NCBI GenBank assembly: GCA_964575975.1
Contig: CAZNTU010000200.1
Span: forward strand, 1 to 10,366
Direction: 5' to 3'
DNA: 10,366 bases
Source of the DNA: G963674505 sp964575975
GTDB lineage: Bacteria > Desulfobacterota > Desulfobacteria > Desulfobacterales > SKZT01
Shown: piece by piece, positions 1 to 6,885 of the stretch
How the letters are laid out: each line of letters starts with the position of its first letter
Numbering within the stretch: the first letter of the stretch is position 1
Notes under the pieces: model-generated
What the model was told of the DNA's origin: nothing
The model's database searches: none
What the model saw: the letters and a program-made list of their open reading frames with translations, nothing else
Made by a program: the position numbers and the translations under genes

Positions 1-1
1 G

Positions 2-1012
2 CCGCTAAGGGCCATGTCCAAAAAGGAAAGGAAAGCTCTCAAAAGAAAGTTCAGCTACATGTTTCAAGGGGCCGCCCTTTTCGACTCCATGACCGTCTTC
101 GACAATATCGCCCTTCCGCTGAAAGAGAGGACCAAGATGAAATCCCTCGAGATCAAGGGACGGGTGGATGAAAAAATGCAGCAACTGGAGCTGACGGGAA
201 ACGAACACAAATACCCCAGCCAGCTCTCCGGGGGGATGAGAAAACGCGTCGCGCTGGCCAGGGCGCTTGTGACCGAACCCGAGATCGTCCTGTTCGACGA
301 ACCCACGACCGGTCTGGACCCGGTCAAGAAGAACGCCGTGCACAACATGATCTCCGACTACCAGCGCAAGTTCGGATTCACGGCGGTGGTGGTCAGCCAC
401 GAAATACCGGACATTTTCTACATCTCCCAGAGCATCGCCATGCTGTACCAAGGCAAGATACTGGTTCAGGCGAGCCCCGAGGATATCAAGCTGTCTTCCG
501 ACCCGGTCGTTCAAAATTTCATCCACGGCCTGGAAACGGACGAAAAAGAATTGGGCGGCGTGGCCTCCCACAAGCAGGTTCGGCATCGCTACCAGGAAGC
601 GATGGTCCATCTCAAGCGCGACGAGGTCGCCTTTTCCATGATCGTCTTGACAATGACCAACCTGAAGGAACTTAACCAAAGTCTCGGGTATGTCGTCAGC
701 CAAAGCGTGCTTCGGAAATTCGTCAATTTGGTCCGGGAAAGAATCGACCTTACGGATACCTGTTCGCTTTACGGGCTCGACAAAATCCTGCTGGTTCTCT
801 CGGGAACGAAACTTGAACAGGCGAAGGATTTCTGCAGCAAACTGGCAAAGGAAATCCGGGGAGAGGATATCATAGACATCCAGCCCTACCCCGGCTTTTG
901 TTTCACCGTGAGCGCCGGATACGCCGAGGCGCAAAAGGACAGTTCGTACCAAGAGATTCTGCGAAGAGCCGAATCGGAACAAAGCGTCTTTCACGAATTT
1001 CGCGTGTGCTAA
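2..1012 (+). CDS. mlaF: MlaF-type ABC transporter ATPase with C-terminal degenerate GGDEF-like domain (5' truncated)
   Basis: Energises the inner-membrane Mla (MCE) lipid transporter by hydrolysing ATP under the permease MlaE. The reading frame is open to the window edge, so the ATG at 14 is internal: the visible part starts after Walker A and aligns with the middle of MlaF. Numbering from that Met, I see the Q-loop (MFQGAALF, Q18), signature LSGGM (71-75), Walker B IVLFDEP (91-97), D-loop GLD (100-102) and H-loop His129. The ABC domain ends near residue 180. Residues about 185-332 form an extra domain laid out like GGDEF: a VLTMTNLKELNQSLGY strand-helix (211-226), YGLDKI (253-258) where GG[D/E]EF should be, and TVSAGYA (298-304) in place of SIGVA. 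The usual RxxD inhibitory site is also missing (DLTD, 245-248). E. coli MlaF has about 269 residues and no such domain. mlaD follows 17 bases downstream. The MlaF call is firm; the GGDEF ancestry is inferred from pattern. Confidence 0.9.
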   Translation, partial: PLRAMSKKERKALKRKFSYMFQGAALFDSMTVFDNIALPLKERTKMKSLEIKGRVDEKMQQLELTGNEHKYPSQLSGGMRKRVALARALVTEPEIVLFDEPTTGLDPVKKNAVHNMISDYQRKFGFTAVVVSHEIPDIFYISQSIAMLYQGKILVQASPEDIKLSSDPVVQNFIHGLETDEKELGGVASHKQVRHRYQEAMVHLKRDEVAFSMIVLTMTNLKELNQSLGYVVSQSVLRKFVNLVRERIDLTDTCSLYGLDKILLVLSGTKLEQAKDFCSKLAKEIRGEDIIDIQPYPGFCFTVSAGYAEAQKDSSYQEILRRAESEQSVFHEFRVC

Positions 1013-1020
1013 TATTTTTT

Positions 1021-1025
1021 GGAGG
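1021..1025 (+). promoter_or_regulatory. Ribosome binding site of mlaD
   Basis: GGAGG sits 4 bases before the ATG at 1030. It fixes that start and excludes the longer reading frame that begins inside mlaF. Confidence 0.75.
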
Positions 1026-1029
1026 CCGA

Positions 1030-1485
1030 ATGACAAAATACAAACTGGAGACCGGAGTGGGAGTTTTCGTGCTCATCGGACTGGCCTGCATCGGATACCT
1101 GACCGTCAAACTGGGAAAAATGGAACTTTTGGGCGAAAACTTCTATCCGGTGAACGCCAAATTCTTTTCCGTGTCAGGGCTGAAAAAGGGCGCGACGGTC
1201 GAAATGGCGGGCGTGCAAATCGGACAGGTCGAATCCATCGAGCTTGACACGGACCGCTACGTTGCTGATGTTAAAATGAAAATTCAAAAGGACGTCAAGA
1301 TTACCGAAGACACGATCGCGTCCATCAAAACGGCGGGTCTGATCGGAGACAAGTTCGTGAAGCTTTCCCCGGGAAACAGCGAAATATATCTCGAACCGGG
1401 AGAGGTTATCATCGATACGGAATCCGCGTTGGACATCGAAGAATTGGTAGGCAAGTTCGTTTTCGGGGGCGTCGACAAAGAATAA
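1030..1485 (+). CDS. mlaD: MlaD, MCE-domain lipid-binding subunit
   Basis: Periplasmic substrate-binding subunit anchored in the inner membrane. In characterised Mla systems it forms a hexameric MCE ring on MlaE/MlaF and exchanges phospholipid with MlaC. The 151-residue protein has one N-terminal membrane segment (about 10-28, GVFVLIGLACIGYL) and then one MCE domain (about 39-117) with the typical features GLKKGATVEMAGVQIGQV and TAGLIGDKFVKLSPG. It is shorter than E. coli MlaD (183 residues), mainly because the tail after the MCE domain is short (about 118-151). The start is set by the GGAGG just upstream. It lies between mlaF (17-base gap) and mlaC, as expected for an mla operon; mlaE is presumably upstream of the window. 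Confidence 0.93.
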   Translation: MTKYKLETGVGVFVLIGLACIGYLTVKLGKMELLGENFYPVNAKFFSVSGLKKGATVEMAGVQIGQVESIELDTDRYVADVKMKIQKDVKITEDTIASIKTAGLIGDKFVKLSPGNSEIYLEPGEVIIDTESALDIEELVGKFVFGGVDKE

Positions 1486-1521
1486 AAGCTTTACCTTAAC
1501 AAAACATTGGAGGTTCCAATT

Positions 1522-2154
1522 ATGCGTAGACGTCGCACTCTCGACACGATTTCGTTCGTTTTGCTTTTTTCCTTTCTATTGTTCGGTTTTTCCGGGGTTG
1601 CGGCTGCGGCCGACAACCCCCTCGACGTCGTCAAGGCCGGAGTCGACGAGGTCGTAAGCGTATTGCAGGATCCCGCGTACAACACACCCGAAAGAAAAGA
1701 CGAACAGCTTGAAAAAATCTGGTCCGTCATTCGCGACGTTTTCGATTTCGAAACCATTGCGAAAGGGACGTTGCGCCGCCACGATTGGGAAAAATTCTCG
1801 ACGGAGCAACAACGGGAATTCGTCGATCTTTTCACGGACCTTATCGGCAATACTTACTTGGGGAGGCTTCAAAGCGAGTACCACGACGAAAAAGTCGTCT
1901 ACAAGGAGCAAGAGATGCTTTCGGATTCGAAGGCCGTCGTACGCACAATGGTCAATCGGAATTCGGTGGAAATCCCGGTCGATTACAGGCTGTTCCTCAA
2001 AAACGGCAAATGGCGCGTCTACAACGTGTTCGTGGAAAACACCAGCCTTGTGACCAATTACAGGGATCAATTCAGCCGAATCCTCATGAGAGGAACCCCT
2101 GCCGACTTGCTTGCCAAACTCAGGGAAAAATCAAAGGAACCGGAAAGATCCTGA
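1522..2154 (+). CDS. mlaC: MlaC, periplasmic phospholipid shuttle (Ttg2D family)
   Basis: Soluble periplasmic carrier that moves phospholipid between the MlaA complex at the outer membrane and MlaD at the inner membrane. The 210-residue protein starts with a signal peptide: RRRR, a hydrophobic core at about 10-24, and a likely cut after VAAAA (about residue 30). The mature part carries family motifs: FDFETIAKGTL (74-84), FVDLFTDLIGNTYLGRL (100-116) and the C-terminal block VDYRLFLKNGKWRVYNVFVE (153-172) followed by SLVTNYRDQF (175-184). The length matches E. coli MlaC (211). I chose the ATG at 1522 because GGAGG at 1509-1513 precedes it; a TTG at 1507 in the same frame overlaps that site and is unlikely. 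The gap to mlaA is 13 bases. Confidence 0.93.
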   Translation: MRRRRTLDTISFVLLFSFLLFGFSGVAAAADNPLDVVKAGVDEVVSVLQDPAYNTPERKDEQLEKIWSVIRDVFDFETIAKGTLRRHDWEKFSTEQQREFVDLFTDLIGNTYLGRLQSEYHDEKVVYKEQEMLSDSKAVVRTMVNRNSVEIPVDYRLFLKNGKWRVYNVFVENTSLVTNYRDQFSRILMRGTPADLLAKLREKSKEPERS

Positions 2155-2167
2155 AGGATAAACGGAG

Positions 2168-2977
2168 ATGGGTAAAAATTCGATTCTTTCGATCGTCGCT
2201 TTTTCGTTCTTGGTTTCGATTTCGGCGCTCCCCGTTTTCGCGGGCGACTATCCGGACTACAGACTTGACGAGTTCGGCGGCATGCGACTGGTGGCCCAAG
2301 CGGAGAATGAAGAGGAGAATGAAGAGGACGATTTCTTTTTCCCCGACGATCTGGACGACGAACAGGAAAGGTTTCAAATAGCCGACCCTCTTCGGCCGTT
2401 CAATGTCGCCATGTACCATTTCAACGACAAGCTATATTTTTGGGCTTTGAAACCCGCTGCGAGAGGATGGAGGGCCGTGGCGCCGGAGACGGCGAGGACG
2501 GGTTTGAACAATTTTTTCACCAACCTGGCAATGCCCGTCAGGTTCGTGAACGCTTTGTTGCAGTTCAAAGGACAAAAGGCGGTCGCCGAATTGGGAAGTT
2601 TCATGCTGAACACCACCTTCGGCGTTCTTGGTTTCGGCAATCCCGCCAAGAATTTCGAGAATCTCAATCCCGACCCGGAAGACTTGGGCCAGACATTCGG
2701 CACTTACGGAATCGACCATGGCTTTTACCTTGTTCTGCCGGTCCTGGGACCGTCGTCGGCCCGCGACGCCGTCGGAACCGCCGGGGATTTCTTTCTCGAT
2801 CCTGTAAGCTACCTCGACCCTTGGGAATTGAGGTTCGGCATGAGAGGGAGCGAAGTCGTCAACAGAACTTCCTTTAGAATAGGCGATTACGAATCCTTGA
2901 AAGAGGCCGCCATCAATCCCTACGAAGCCATCAAGAGCGCGTACGTGCAGCGTCGAACCAGGAGCTTGGAACGATAG
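2168..2977 (+). CDS. mlaA: MlaA (VacJ family) outer-membrane lipid-asymmetry protein
   Basis: MlaA removes misplaced phospholipid from the outer leaflet of the outer membrane and hands it to MlaC. This 269-residue protein has the VacJ core from about residue 72: DPLRPFNVAMYHFNDKLYFW, then NNFFTNLAMPVRFVNALLQ (114-132), GSFMLNTTFGVLGFGNPA (143-160), DLGQTFGTYGIDHGFYLVLP (172-191), LGPSSARDAVG (193-203) and DPVSYL (211-216). The signal peptide ends ALPVFAG (20-26). It has no lipobox cysteine, and the protein contains no Cys near its N-terminus, whereas E. coli MlaA is a lipoprotein. A very acidic linker (about 46-67) precedes the core and includes a 12-base tandem duplication. The stop TAG is directly followed, in the same frame, by the TTG start of mtaD. 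Confidence 0.93.
   Translation: MGKNSILSIVAFSFLVSISALPVFAGDYPDYRLDEFGGMRLVAQAENEEENEEDDFFFPDDLDDEQERFQIADPLRPFNVAMYHFNDKLYFWALKPAARGWRAVAPETARTGLNNFFTNLAMPVRFVNALLQFKGQKAVAELGSFMLNTTFGVLGFGNPAKNFENLNPDPEDLGQTFGTYGIDHGFYLVLPVLGPSSARDAVGTAGDFFLDPVSYLDPWELRFGMRGSEVVNRTSFRIGDYESLKEAAINPYEAIKSAYVQRRTRSLER
2303..2326 (+). repeat. Perfect 12-bp tandem duplication inside mlaA
   Basis: GAGAATGAAGAG occurs twice head to tail (2303-2314 and 2315-2326), encoding ENEE-ENEE in the acidic linker. The unit is a multiple of three, so copy-number change would alter linker length without a frameshift. Confidence 0.9.
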
Positions 2978-4291
2978 TTGCCCTTCGACACCGTAATCCA
3001 CAACGGCACGATAGTAACGGCAAACCGGGACTTCGAGACGATCGAACGGGGGATTGTCGGAATCCGGGACGGCAAAATTTCCTTGCTGAAACGACAAGGA
3101 CCCGGGGAAGCGATTCCCGAAGCAGACGCGACAATCGACGCCAGGGGCGGACTGGTCGCTCCGGGCCTTGTCAACACTCATACGCACCTTCCCATGACAT
3201 TGTTCAGGGGTCTCGCGGACGACCTCCCTTTGGACAAATGGCTGAACGAACACGTCTTTCCAGCCGAGGCGAAGCATATCCGTCCGGAAACCGTCCGGTG
3301 GGGCGCGCTTCTGGCCTGTTGCGAGATGCTCCTGTCGGGAACGACCGCGTGCTGCGACGGATATTTCCACGAGGAAATTGTCGCGTCCGCCGTTTTGGAG
3401 TCGGGCATGCGTGCGGTTTTAGGACAGGGAGTGATCGACTTTCCGGCCCCTGGCGTTCCCGACCCGGAAAAAAACGTGGAGGCGGCGGTCGAATTCGTCC
3501 ACGGCTGGAAAAACAAGTCTCCTTTGATCCGGCCCTCGATTTTCTGCCACTCCCCCTATACCTGTTCCGCGACCACGATAAAAAAGGCGAAACAAGCCGC
3601 CGTCGAAAACGGCGTTCTTTTTCAGATTCACGCCGCGGAAACCTTGAAGGAAAGGCGGGATTGCGAAAATCTACACGGAACAAGCCCCGTTCGCTACCTT
3701 GAACGGTTAGGCGTCCTGGATGAAAACACGCTTTTGGTCCATGCCGTGTGGATCGACGACGACGACATCGAAACAATCCGCAGAACCCGGGCTTGCGTCT
3801 CCCACGCTCCCGAAAGCAACATGAAGCTGGCTTCGGGCACGGCCCCGGTCCCGAAAATGCTCAATTCCGGGATCACGGTGGGTTTGGGAACCGACGGATG
3901 CGCCAGCAACAACACTTTGGACCATTTCTCCACCATGGACGTCTGCGCCAAGTTGCACAAAGTCCATGAGCTGGACCCGACCGTCGCCGACGCCCGAACC
4001 GTATTCGAAATGGCGACTGTCCGCGGCGCGCGCAGCATCGGCCTCGGCGACACGGCAGGCTCCATCGAACCGGGCAAACCGGCGGACATCGTTGTCGTAG
4101 ACGTTCGAAAGCCGCATCTGACACCGATGTATTCGCCGATATCCCACTTGGTTTACGCCGTAAAGGGATTCGACGTCGTACATGTCCTGGTAAACGGGGT
4201 CCATGTGGTCGAGAATAGACGAATCGCCACCTTGGACGTCGAGGAAATCTTGGAAAAAACATCCGAAATCGGCATGGGGATCGCGAAATGA
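2978..4291 (+). CDS. mtaD: S-adenosylhomocysteine / 5'-methylthioadenosine deaminase (amidohydrolase superfamily)
   Basis: Cytosolic metal-dependent amidohydrolase that removes the 6-amino group from the adenine of S-adenosylhomocysteine and methylthioadenosine (often adenosine too), giving the inosine analogue and ammonia. The 437-residue length fits the family. Visible metal and substrate residues: HxH in NTHTHL (H68, H70), HAAE (H218, E221), HAVW (H255), SHAPESNMKLASG (H276) and GTDG (D306). The N-terminal beta sandwich (FDTVIHNGTIVTAN) and the closing GSIEPGKPADIVVVD block are intact. The start must be the TTG at 2978: the codon before it is mlaA's stop, and no ATG or GTG occurs before the first conserved strand. 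The ribosome binding site is weak (AGGAG about 13 bases upstream), suggesting translation coupled to mlaA. Substrate preference cannot be read from sequence. Confidence 0.9.
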   Translation: MPFDTVIHNGTIVTANRDFETIERGIVGIRDGKISLLKRQGPGEAIPEADATIDARGGLVAPGLVNTHTHLPMTLFRGLADDLPLDKWLNEHVFPAEAKHIRPETVRWGALLACCEMLLSGTTACCDGYFHEEIVASAVLESGMRAVLGQGVIDFPAPGVPDPEKNVEAAVEFVHGWKNKSPLIRPSIFCHSPYTCSATTIKKAKQAAVENGVLFQIHAAETLKERRDCENLHGTSPVRYLERLGVLDENTLLVHAVWIDDDDIETIRRTRACVSHAPESNMKLASGTAPVPKMLNSGITVGLGTDGCASNNTLDHFSTMDVCAKLHKVHELDPTVADARTVFEMATVRGARSIGLGDTAGSIEPGKPADIVVVDVRKPHLTPMYSPISHLVYAVKGFDVVHVLVNGVHVVENRRIATLDVEEILEKTSEIGMGIAK

Positions 4292-6012
4292 ATTCGAAAC
4301 CGACTCTCTCGGAAATGGTAAAGGCGGCGAGGGGAGAATCCGCTGCCGATTTGTCGCTTGAAAACGCCAGGATCGTCGATGTTTTCACAGGTAGAATCCT
4401 GAAATCCTCGGTGGCGGTAAAAGACGGCTACATCGCGGGCATCGGCAACTATTCCGCCGTCGAGACTCTCGATTTGAAAGGGCGCTACCTGTCGCCCGGG
4501 TTCGTCGATCCCCATGTGCATATCGAAAGCTCCATGACTTGCGTTTCGGAATTCGCCAGAACGGTTGCTGCAAGGGGAGTCACGACCGTAGCGGCGGACC
4601 CTCACGAAATCGCCAATGTTCTAGGCGCGGAAGGAATCCGCTACATGATCGAATCCGCAAAGGATCAGCCGCTCGACGTTCGCTACACCCTGCCCTCATG
4701 CGTTCCCGCGACCCATATGGAAACGTCGGGCGCGAAGTTGACGGCGGCCGACCTCGAACCTTTCCTGGCGGAGGAAAAAGTTCTGGCGTTGGGCGAAATG
4801 ATGAACTTCCCGGGGGTGATATTCCGCGACCCCGACGTTTTGGCGAAGATCGAGATGGCAAACCGATATGGCAAACCGGTGGATGGCCATTCGCCGGGGC
4901 TTGCCGGAAGGGATCTTCAAGCCTATCTCGCGGCCGGGATTCTCAGCGACCACGAATGCACCGAACTCCCCGAGGCCGAAGAAAAGCTGTCGGCCGGAAT
5001 GCATGTCATGATCCGGGAGGGGACCGGGGCCAAAAACCTGGAAACGCTCGTCTCCGTAGTCAACGACAAAACGGCGCCCCGGCTCATGTGGTGTACCGAC
5101 GACCGTCATCCCCACGACCTGCTGGATCATGGGTCGATCGATTTCATAGTCCGCGAAGCCATTCGCCTAGGCGTGGAACCGATCACGGCCATAAGAATCG
5201 CGACCCTTTCCGCAGCCGACTATTTCGGCCTGAAAGACCGGGGGGCTGTCGCCCCTGGCCGAAGGGCCGACCTCGTCGTATTCGAAGACTTGAACAATCC
5301 GGTAGTCGATCTGGTATTCACCGGCGGCAAGCTCGCGGCCAAGCACGGGGAGGTCGTCACCGGCTTTCCAACGCCGCCGCCCGTGGAAGTTCCGCCTTCG
5401 ATGAACGCCGAGCTGTCCTCCCTGGATTTTTCCATACGGGCGGAGGGAAAGCGCGCAAGAGCCATAGAGATCGTCCCGGATCAGATCGTCACTAGGCAGT
5501 ATGTCTTCGAACCGGTCGCGGTGGACGGGTTCGTTCGGTCCGACATCGACAAGGACATTTTGAAAATCGCGGTCGTGGAACGCCATAAACGGACCGGAAA
5601 CGTAGGCAAGGGATTTCTGAAGGGGCTCGGTCTGAAGCGCGGCGCTGTCGCATCGAGCGTCGCCCACGACTCCCACAACATTGTCGTGGCCGGAGTGACT
5701 GAAAACGACATGGCGGCGGCGGTCCGTGAAGTAATCCGTATGGGAGGAGGGCTCGCGGTGGTTTGCGACGGCAAAACGGTGGAAAGCATAGAGCTTCCGA
5801 TCGCCGGTCTCATGAGTCGCGAACCGGTAAAAGCCGTCAGGCACAAAATCGACAGATTGACCAAGTCCGCACGGGAATTGGGAGCCGTTTTGAAGGCTCC
5901 TTTCATGACCCTTTCCTTCCTGGCCCTTCCGGTAATCCCCGAGTTGAAGCTGACGGATCGGGGTCTGGTGGATGTGGTCAAATTCGAATTCGTTCCGCTC
6001 TTCGCAAAATGA
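4288..6012 (+). CDS. ade: Adenine deaminase
   Basis: Converts adenine to hypoxanthine and ammonia (EC 3.5.4.2), feeding purine salvage. The 574-residue protein has the normal length and domain order of the Ade family: composite beta domain (1-70), TIM-barrel with PHVHIESSM (H76, H78, E80), VAADPHEIANVLG (102-113), GEMMNFPGV (169-177), GHSPG (H201), SDHE (H222) and CTDDRHP (D271, D272), then the GAVAPGRRADLVVFEDL return to the beta domain. The C-terminal Ade-specific domain holds AHDSHNIVVAG and MGGGLAVVCDGK. The ATG overlaps the mtaD stop as ATGA, so the two are translationally coupled. Together they handle the adenine side of SAM by-products: MtaD acts on the nucleoside, Ade on the free base. 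A strong terminator follows three bases after its stop. Confidence 0.95.
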   Translation: MNSKPTLSEMVKAARGESAADLSLENARIVDVFTGRILKSSVAVKDGYIAGIGNYSAVETLDLKGRYLSPGFVDPHVHIESSMTCVSEFARTVAARGVTTVAADPHEIANVLGAEGIRYMIESAKDQPLDVRYTLPSCVPATHMETSGAKLTAADLEPFLAEEKVLALGEMMNFPGVIFRDPDVLAKIEMANRYGKPVDGHSPGLAGRDLQAYLAAGILSDHECTELPEAEEKLSAGMHVMIREGTGAKNLETLVSVVNDKTAPRLMWCTDDRHPHDLLDHGSIDFIVREAIRLGVEPITAIRIATLSAADYFGLKDRGAVAPGRRADLVVFEDLNNPVVDLVFTGGKLAAKHGEVVTGFPTPPPVEVPPSMNAELSSLDFSIRAEGKRARAIEIVPDQIVTRQYVFEPVAVDGFVRSDIDKDILKIAVVERHKRTGNVGKGFLKGLGLKRGAVASSVAHDSHNIVVAGVTENDMAAAVREVIRMGGGLAVVCDGKTVESIELPIAGLMSREPVKAVRHKIDRLTKSARELGAVLKAPFMTLSFLALPVIPELKLTDRGLVDVVKFEFVPLFAK

Positions 6013-6014
6013 AA

Positions 6015-6070
6015 AAGCGGCCGGTCGGGCACTGAAGCAAAACTTCGCCTCGACCGACCGCTTGTTTTTT
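6015..6070 (+). terminator. Intrinsic terminator of the mla-mtaD-ade operon
   Basis: AAGCGGCCGGTCG (6015-6027) pairs with CGACCGACCGCTT (6051-6063) over 13 positions with one C/A mismatch. A small GAAG/CTTC inner stem lies in the loop, and TTTTTT (6065-6070) follows. It starts just after the ade stop codon, so it marks the operon end. Confidence 0.92.
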
Positions 6071-6273
6071 CTACAAAAAACCCGTCGGATCTTTCTTATA
6101 CAAGACCGGCAGGTTTGCCGGCTATGCCACGCCTCTATTGTCGGCCCGGCAAAAGATCTTCGGGCCCGGTGCCAGTAACGGCGTCGGAAATCTCGGAAAC
6201 GGCAAAATCCCTCTCTTCGACTCGTGCTACAATAAATCGACTACGTCGAAAAGGGCGTCAGGAGGGTCCTTCG
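6071..6273. other. Non-coding region with several inverted repeats
   Basis: No convincing gene. Structure seen: a perfect hairpin CCGGCA-GGTT-TGCCGG (6106-6121); a second stem GGCCCG/CGGGCC (6143-6148 with 6161-6166); and GATCTTT (6088-6094), which complements AAAGATC (6152-6158) in the loop of the second stem, so a pseudoknot is possible. No T-tract follows these on the plus strand. It matches no riboswitch I know. It lies between the convergent ends of ade and HU. Confidence 0.4.
6226..6249 (+). promoter_or_regulatory. Candidate extended -10 promoter with an operator-like palindrome
   Basis: TGC followed by TACAAT (6228-6233) resembles an extended -10; no good -35 is seen 17 bases upstream. 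A palindrome TCGAC-TAC-GTCGA (6237-6249) lies where transcription would start. It would serve the small ORF at 6274. Confidence 0.35.
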
Positions 6274-6345
6274 ATGGATTATTTCGACATTCTTAGAGGC
6301 GAAACATGTTTGCGAAAAAGAATAAAATCTTTCGCGGCAAATTAG
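6274..6345 (+). CDS. Possible small protein or leader peptide of 23 residues
   Basis: A short ORF, MDYFDILRGETCLRKRIKSF followed by AAN, with AGGAGGG (6260-6266) placed 7 bases before its ATG, one of the best ribosome binding sites in the window. The N-terminal half is acidic and hydrophobic; the C-terminal half is basic (RKRIK), with a single Cys at residue 12. I recognise no family. It sits downstream of a possible extended -10 promoter and converges with the HU gene. Codons 12-23 overlap an inverted repeat (TTTGC/GCAAA, 6309-6341) that could be structure in the HU 3' UTR instead. It may simply be chance; the ribosome binding site is the main support. Confidence 0.35.
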   Translation: MDYFDILRGETCLRKRIKSFAAN

Positions 6346-6398
6346 GTTGCGGCTATCGACTACACTCCCCCCAGAATGCTTGTCTTACCTTCCCCGGA

Positions 6399-6668
6399 TT
6401 ATTTAACGGCATCCTTCAAAGCCTTGCCCGGAATGAACTTTGGCACTTTCTTGGCGGAAATTTTCATTTCCTTGCCCGTCTGCGGGTTTCTTCCCATTCT
6501 GGCCTTGCGCTCGGTGACCTTGAAAGTCCCGAATCCCACCAAGGTAACCGCATCGCCTCTCTTCAGCGCACCCGTAATCGATGAAATTACCGCGTCCACA
6601 GCCTTCTGAGCATCCTTTTTACTGCTCATCTGATCGGCCACTTCGTTGATAAGCTCGCCTTTGTTCAT
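6399..6668 (-). CDS. hup: HU-family DNA-binding protein
   Basis: Small nucleoid protein that binds and bends DNA as a dimer. Its 89 residues match the usual HU length of about 90. Visible features: N-terminal MNKGELINEVADQ helix, VTLVGFGTFKVTERKARMGR leading into the family signature RNPQTGKEMKI with the DNA-intercalating proline (P62), and the C-terminal VPKFIPGKALKDAVK. I chose the ATG at 6668 (MNKGEL): AAGGA lies 9 bases before it, while the in-frame ATG at 6677 directly touches that site. It could equally be an IHF-like paralogue, but the sequence reads as HU. It stands alone, with a leader of about 210 bases and a strong promoter; no clear terminator was found after the stop. Confidence 0.95.
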   Translation of the reverse strand: MNKGELINEVADQMSSKKDAQKAVDAVISSITGALKRGDAVTLVGFGTFKVTERKARMGRNPQTGKEMKISAKKVPKFIPGKALKDAVK

Positions 6669-6695
6669 GTAAACCATTCCTTTCTTAGCTTTTGC

Positions 6696-6711
6696 GCATC
6701 GTCAACGATGC
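6696..6711 (-). other. Hairpin in the HU leader
   Basis: GCATCG-TTGA-CGATGC (minus strand) forms a 6-bp stem with a 4-base loop, 28 bases before the HU start and 14 bases before its ribosome binding site. It could affect translation or mRNA stability. Confidence 0.45.
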
Positions 6712-6842
6712 TATCGTTTTTCAACCGCACCCGAATCCTTTCGCCGGATGCCAAACCATTTTCCTCTGTTCCTCCCCATTCCTGCGCGTATGACAGGATC
6801 GTTCCTTGCGCCGCAAACGAACAACTTTCCTCGATATCGCGG

Positions 6843-6871
6843 AAAAAAAGGGCTTCGAGAACTCCTCGCCC
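6843..6871 (-). terminator. Terminator-like hairpin just downstream of the HU promoter
   Basis: On the minus strand GGGC (6871-6868) pairs with GCCC (6853-6850) and GAG (6867-6865) with CTC (6859-6857), with a 3-base bulge and a GAGTT loop, followed at once by seven T (6849-6843). It begins about 8 bases after the expected HU transcript start. It could instead be the distal terminator of the zinc-ribbon gene, or act as an attenuator. Confidence 0.5.
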
Positions 6872-6885
6872 CAAAACTTCCTGAC

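Noticed and set aside
5..1036. Minus-strand frame of 343 codons opposite mlaF
   Set aside because: Shadow of the ABC ATPase; the plus strand shows all ABC motifs in order.
2432..3370. Minus-strand frame of 312 codons across mlaA and mtaD
   Set aside because: Opposite-strand shadow of two well-identified genes with no family features.
6100..6180. Cyclic-di-GMP (GEMM) riboswitch on either strand
   Set aside because: A GGCAAACC-like string exists on the minus strand, but the other conserved blocks (such as ACGCAAAGCC) are missing and the downstream gene context does not fit.
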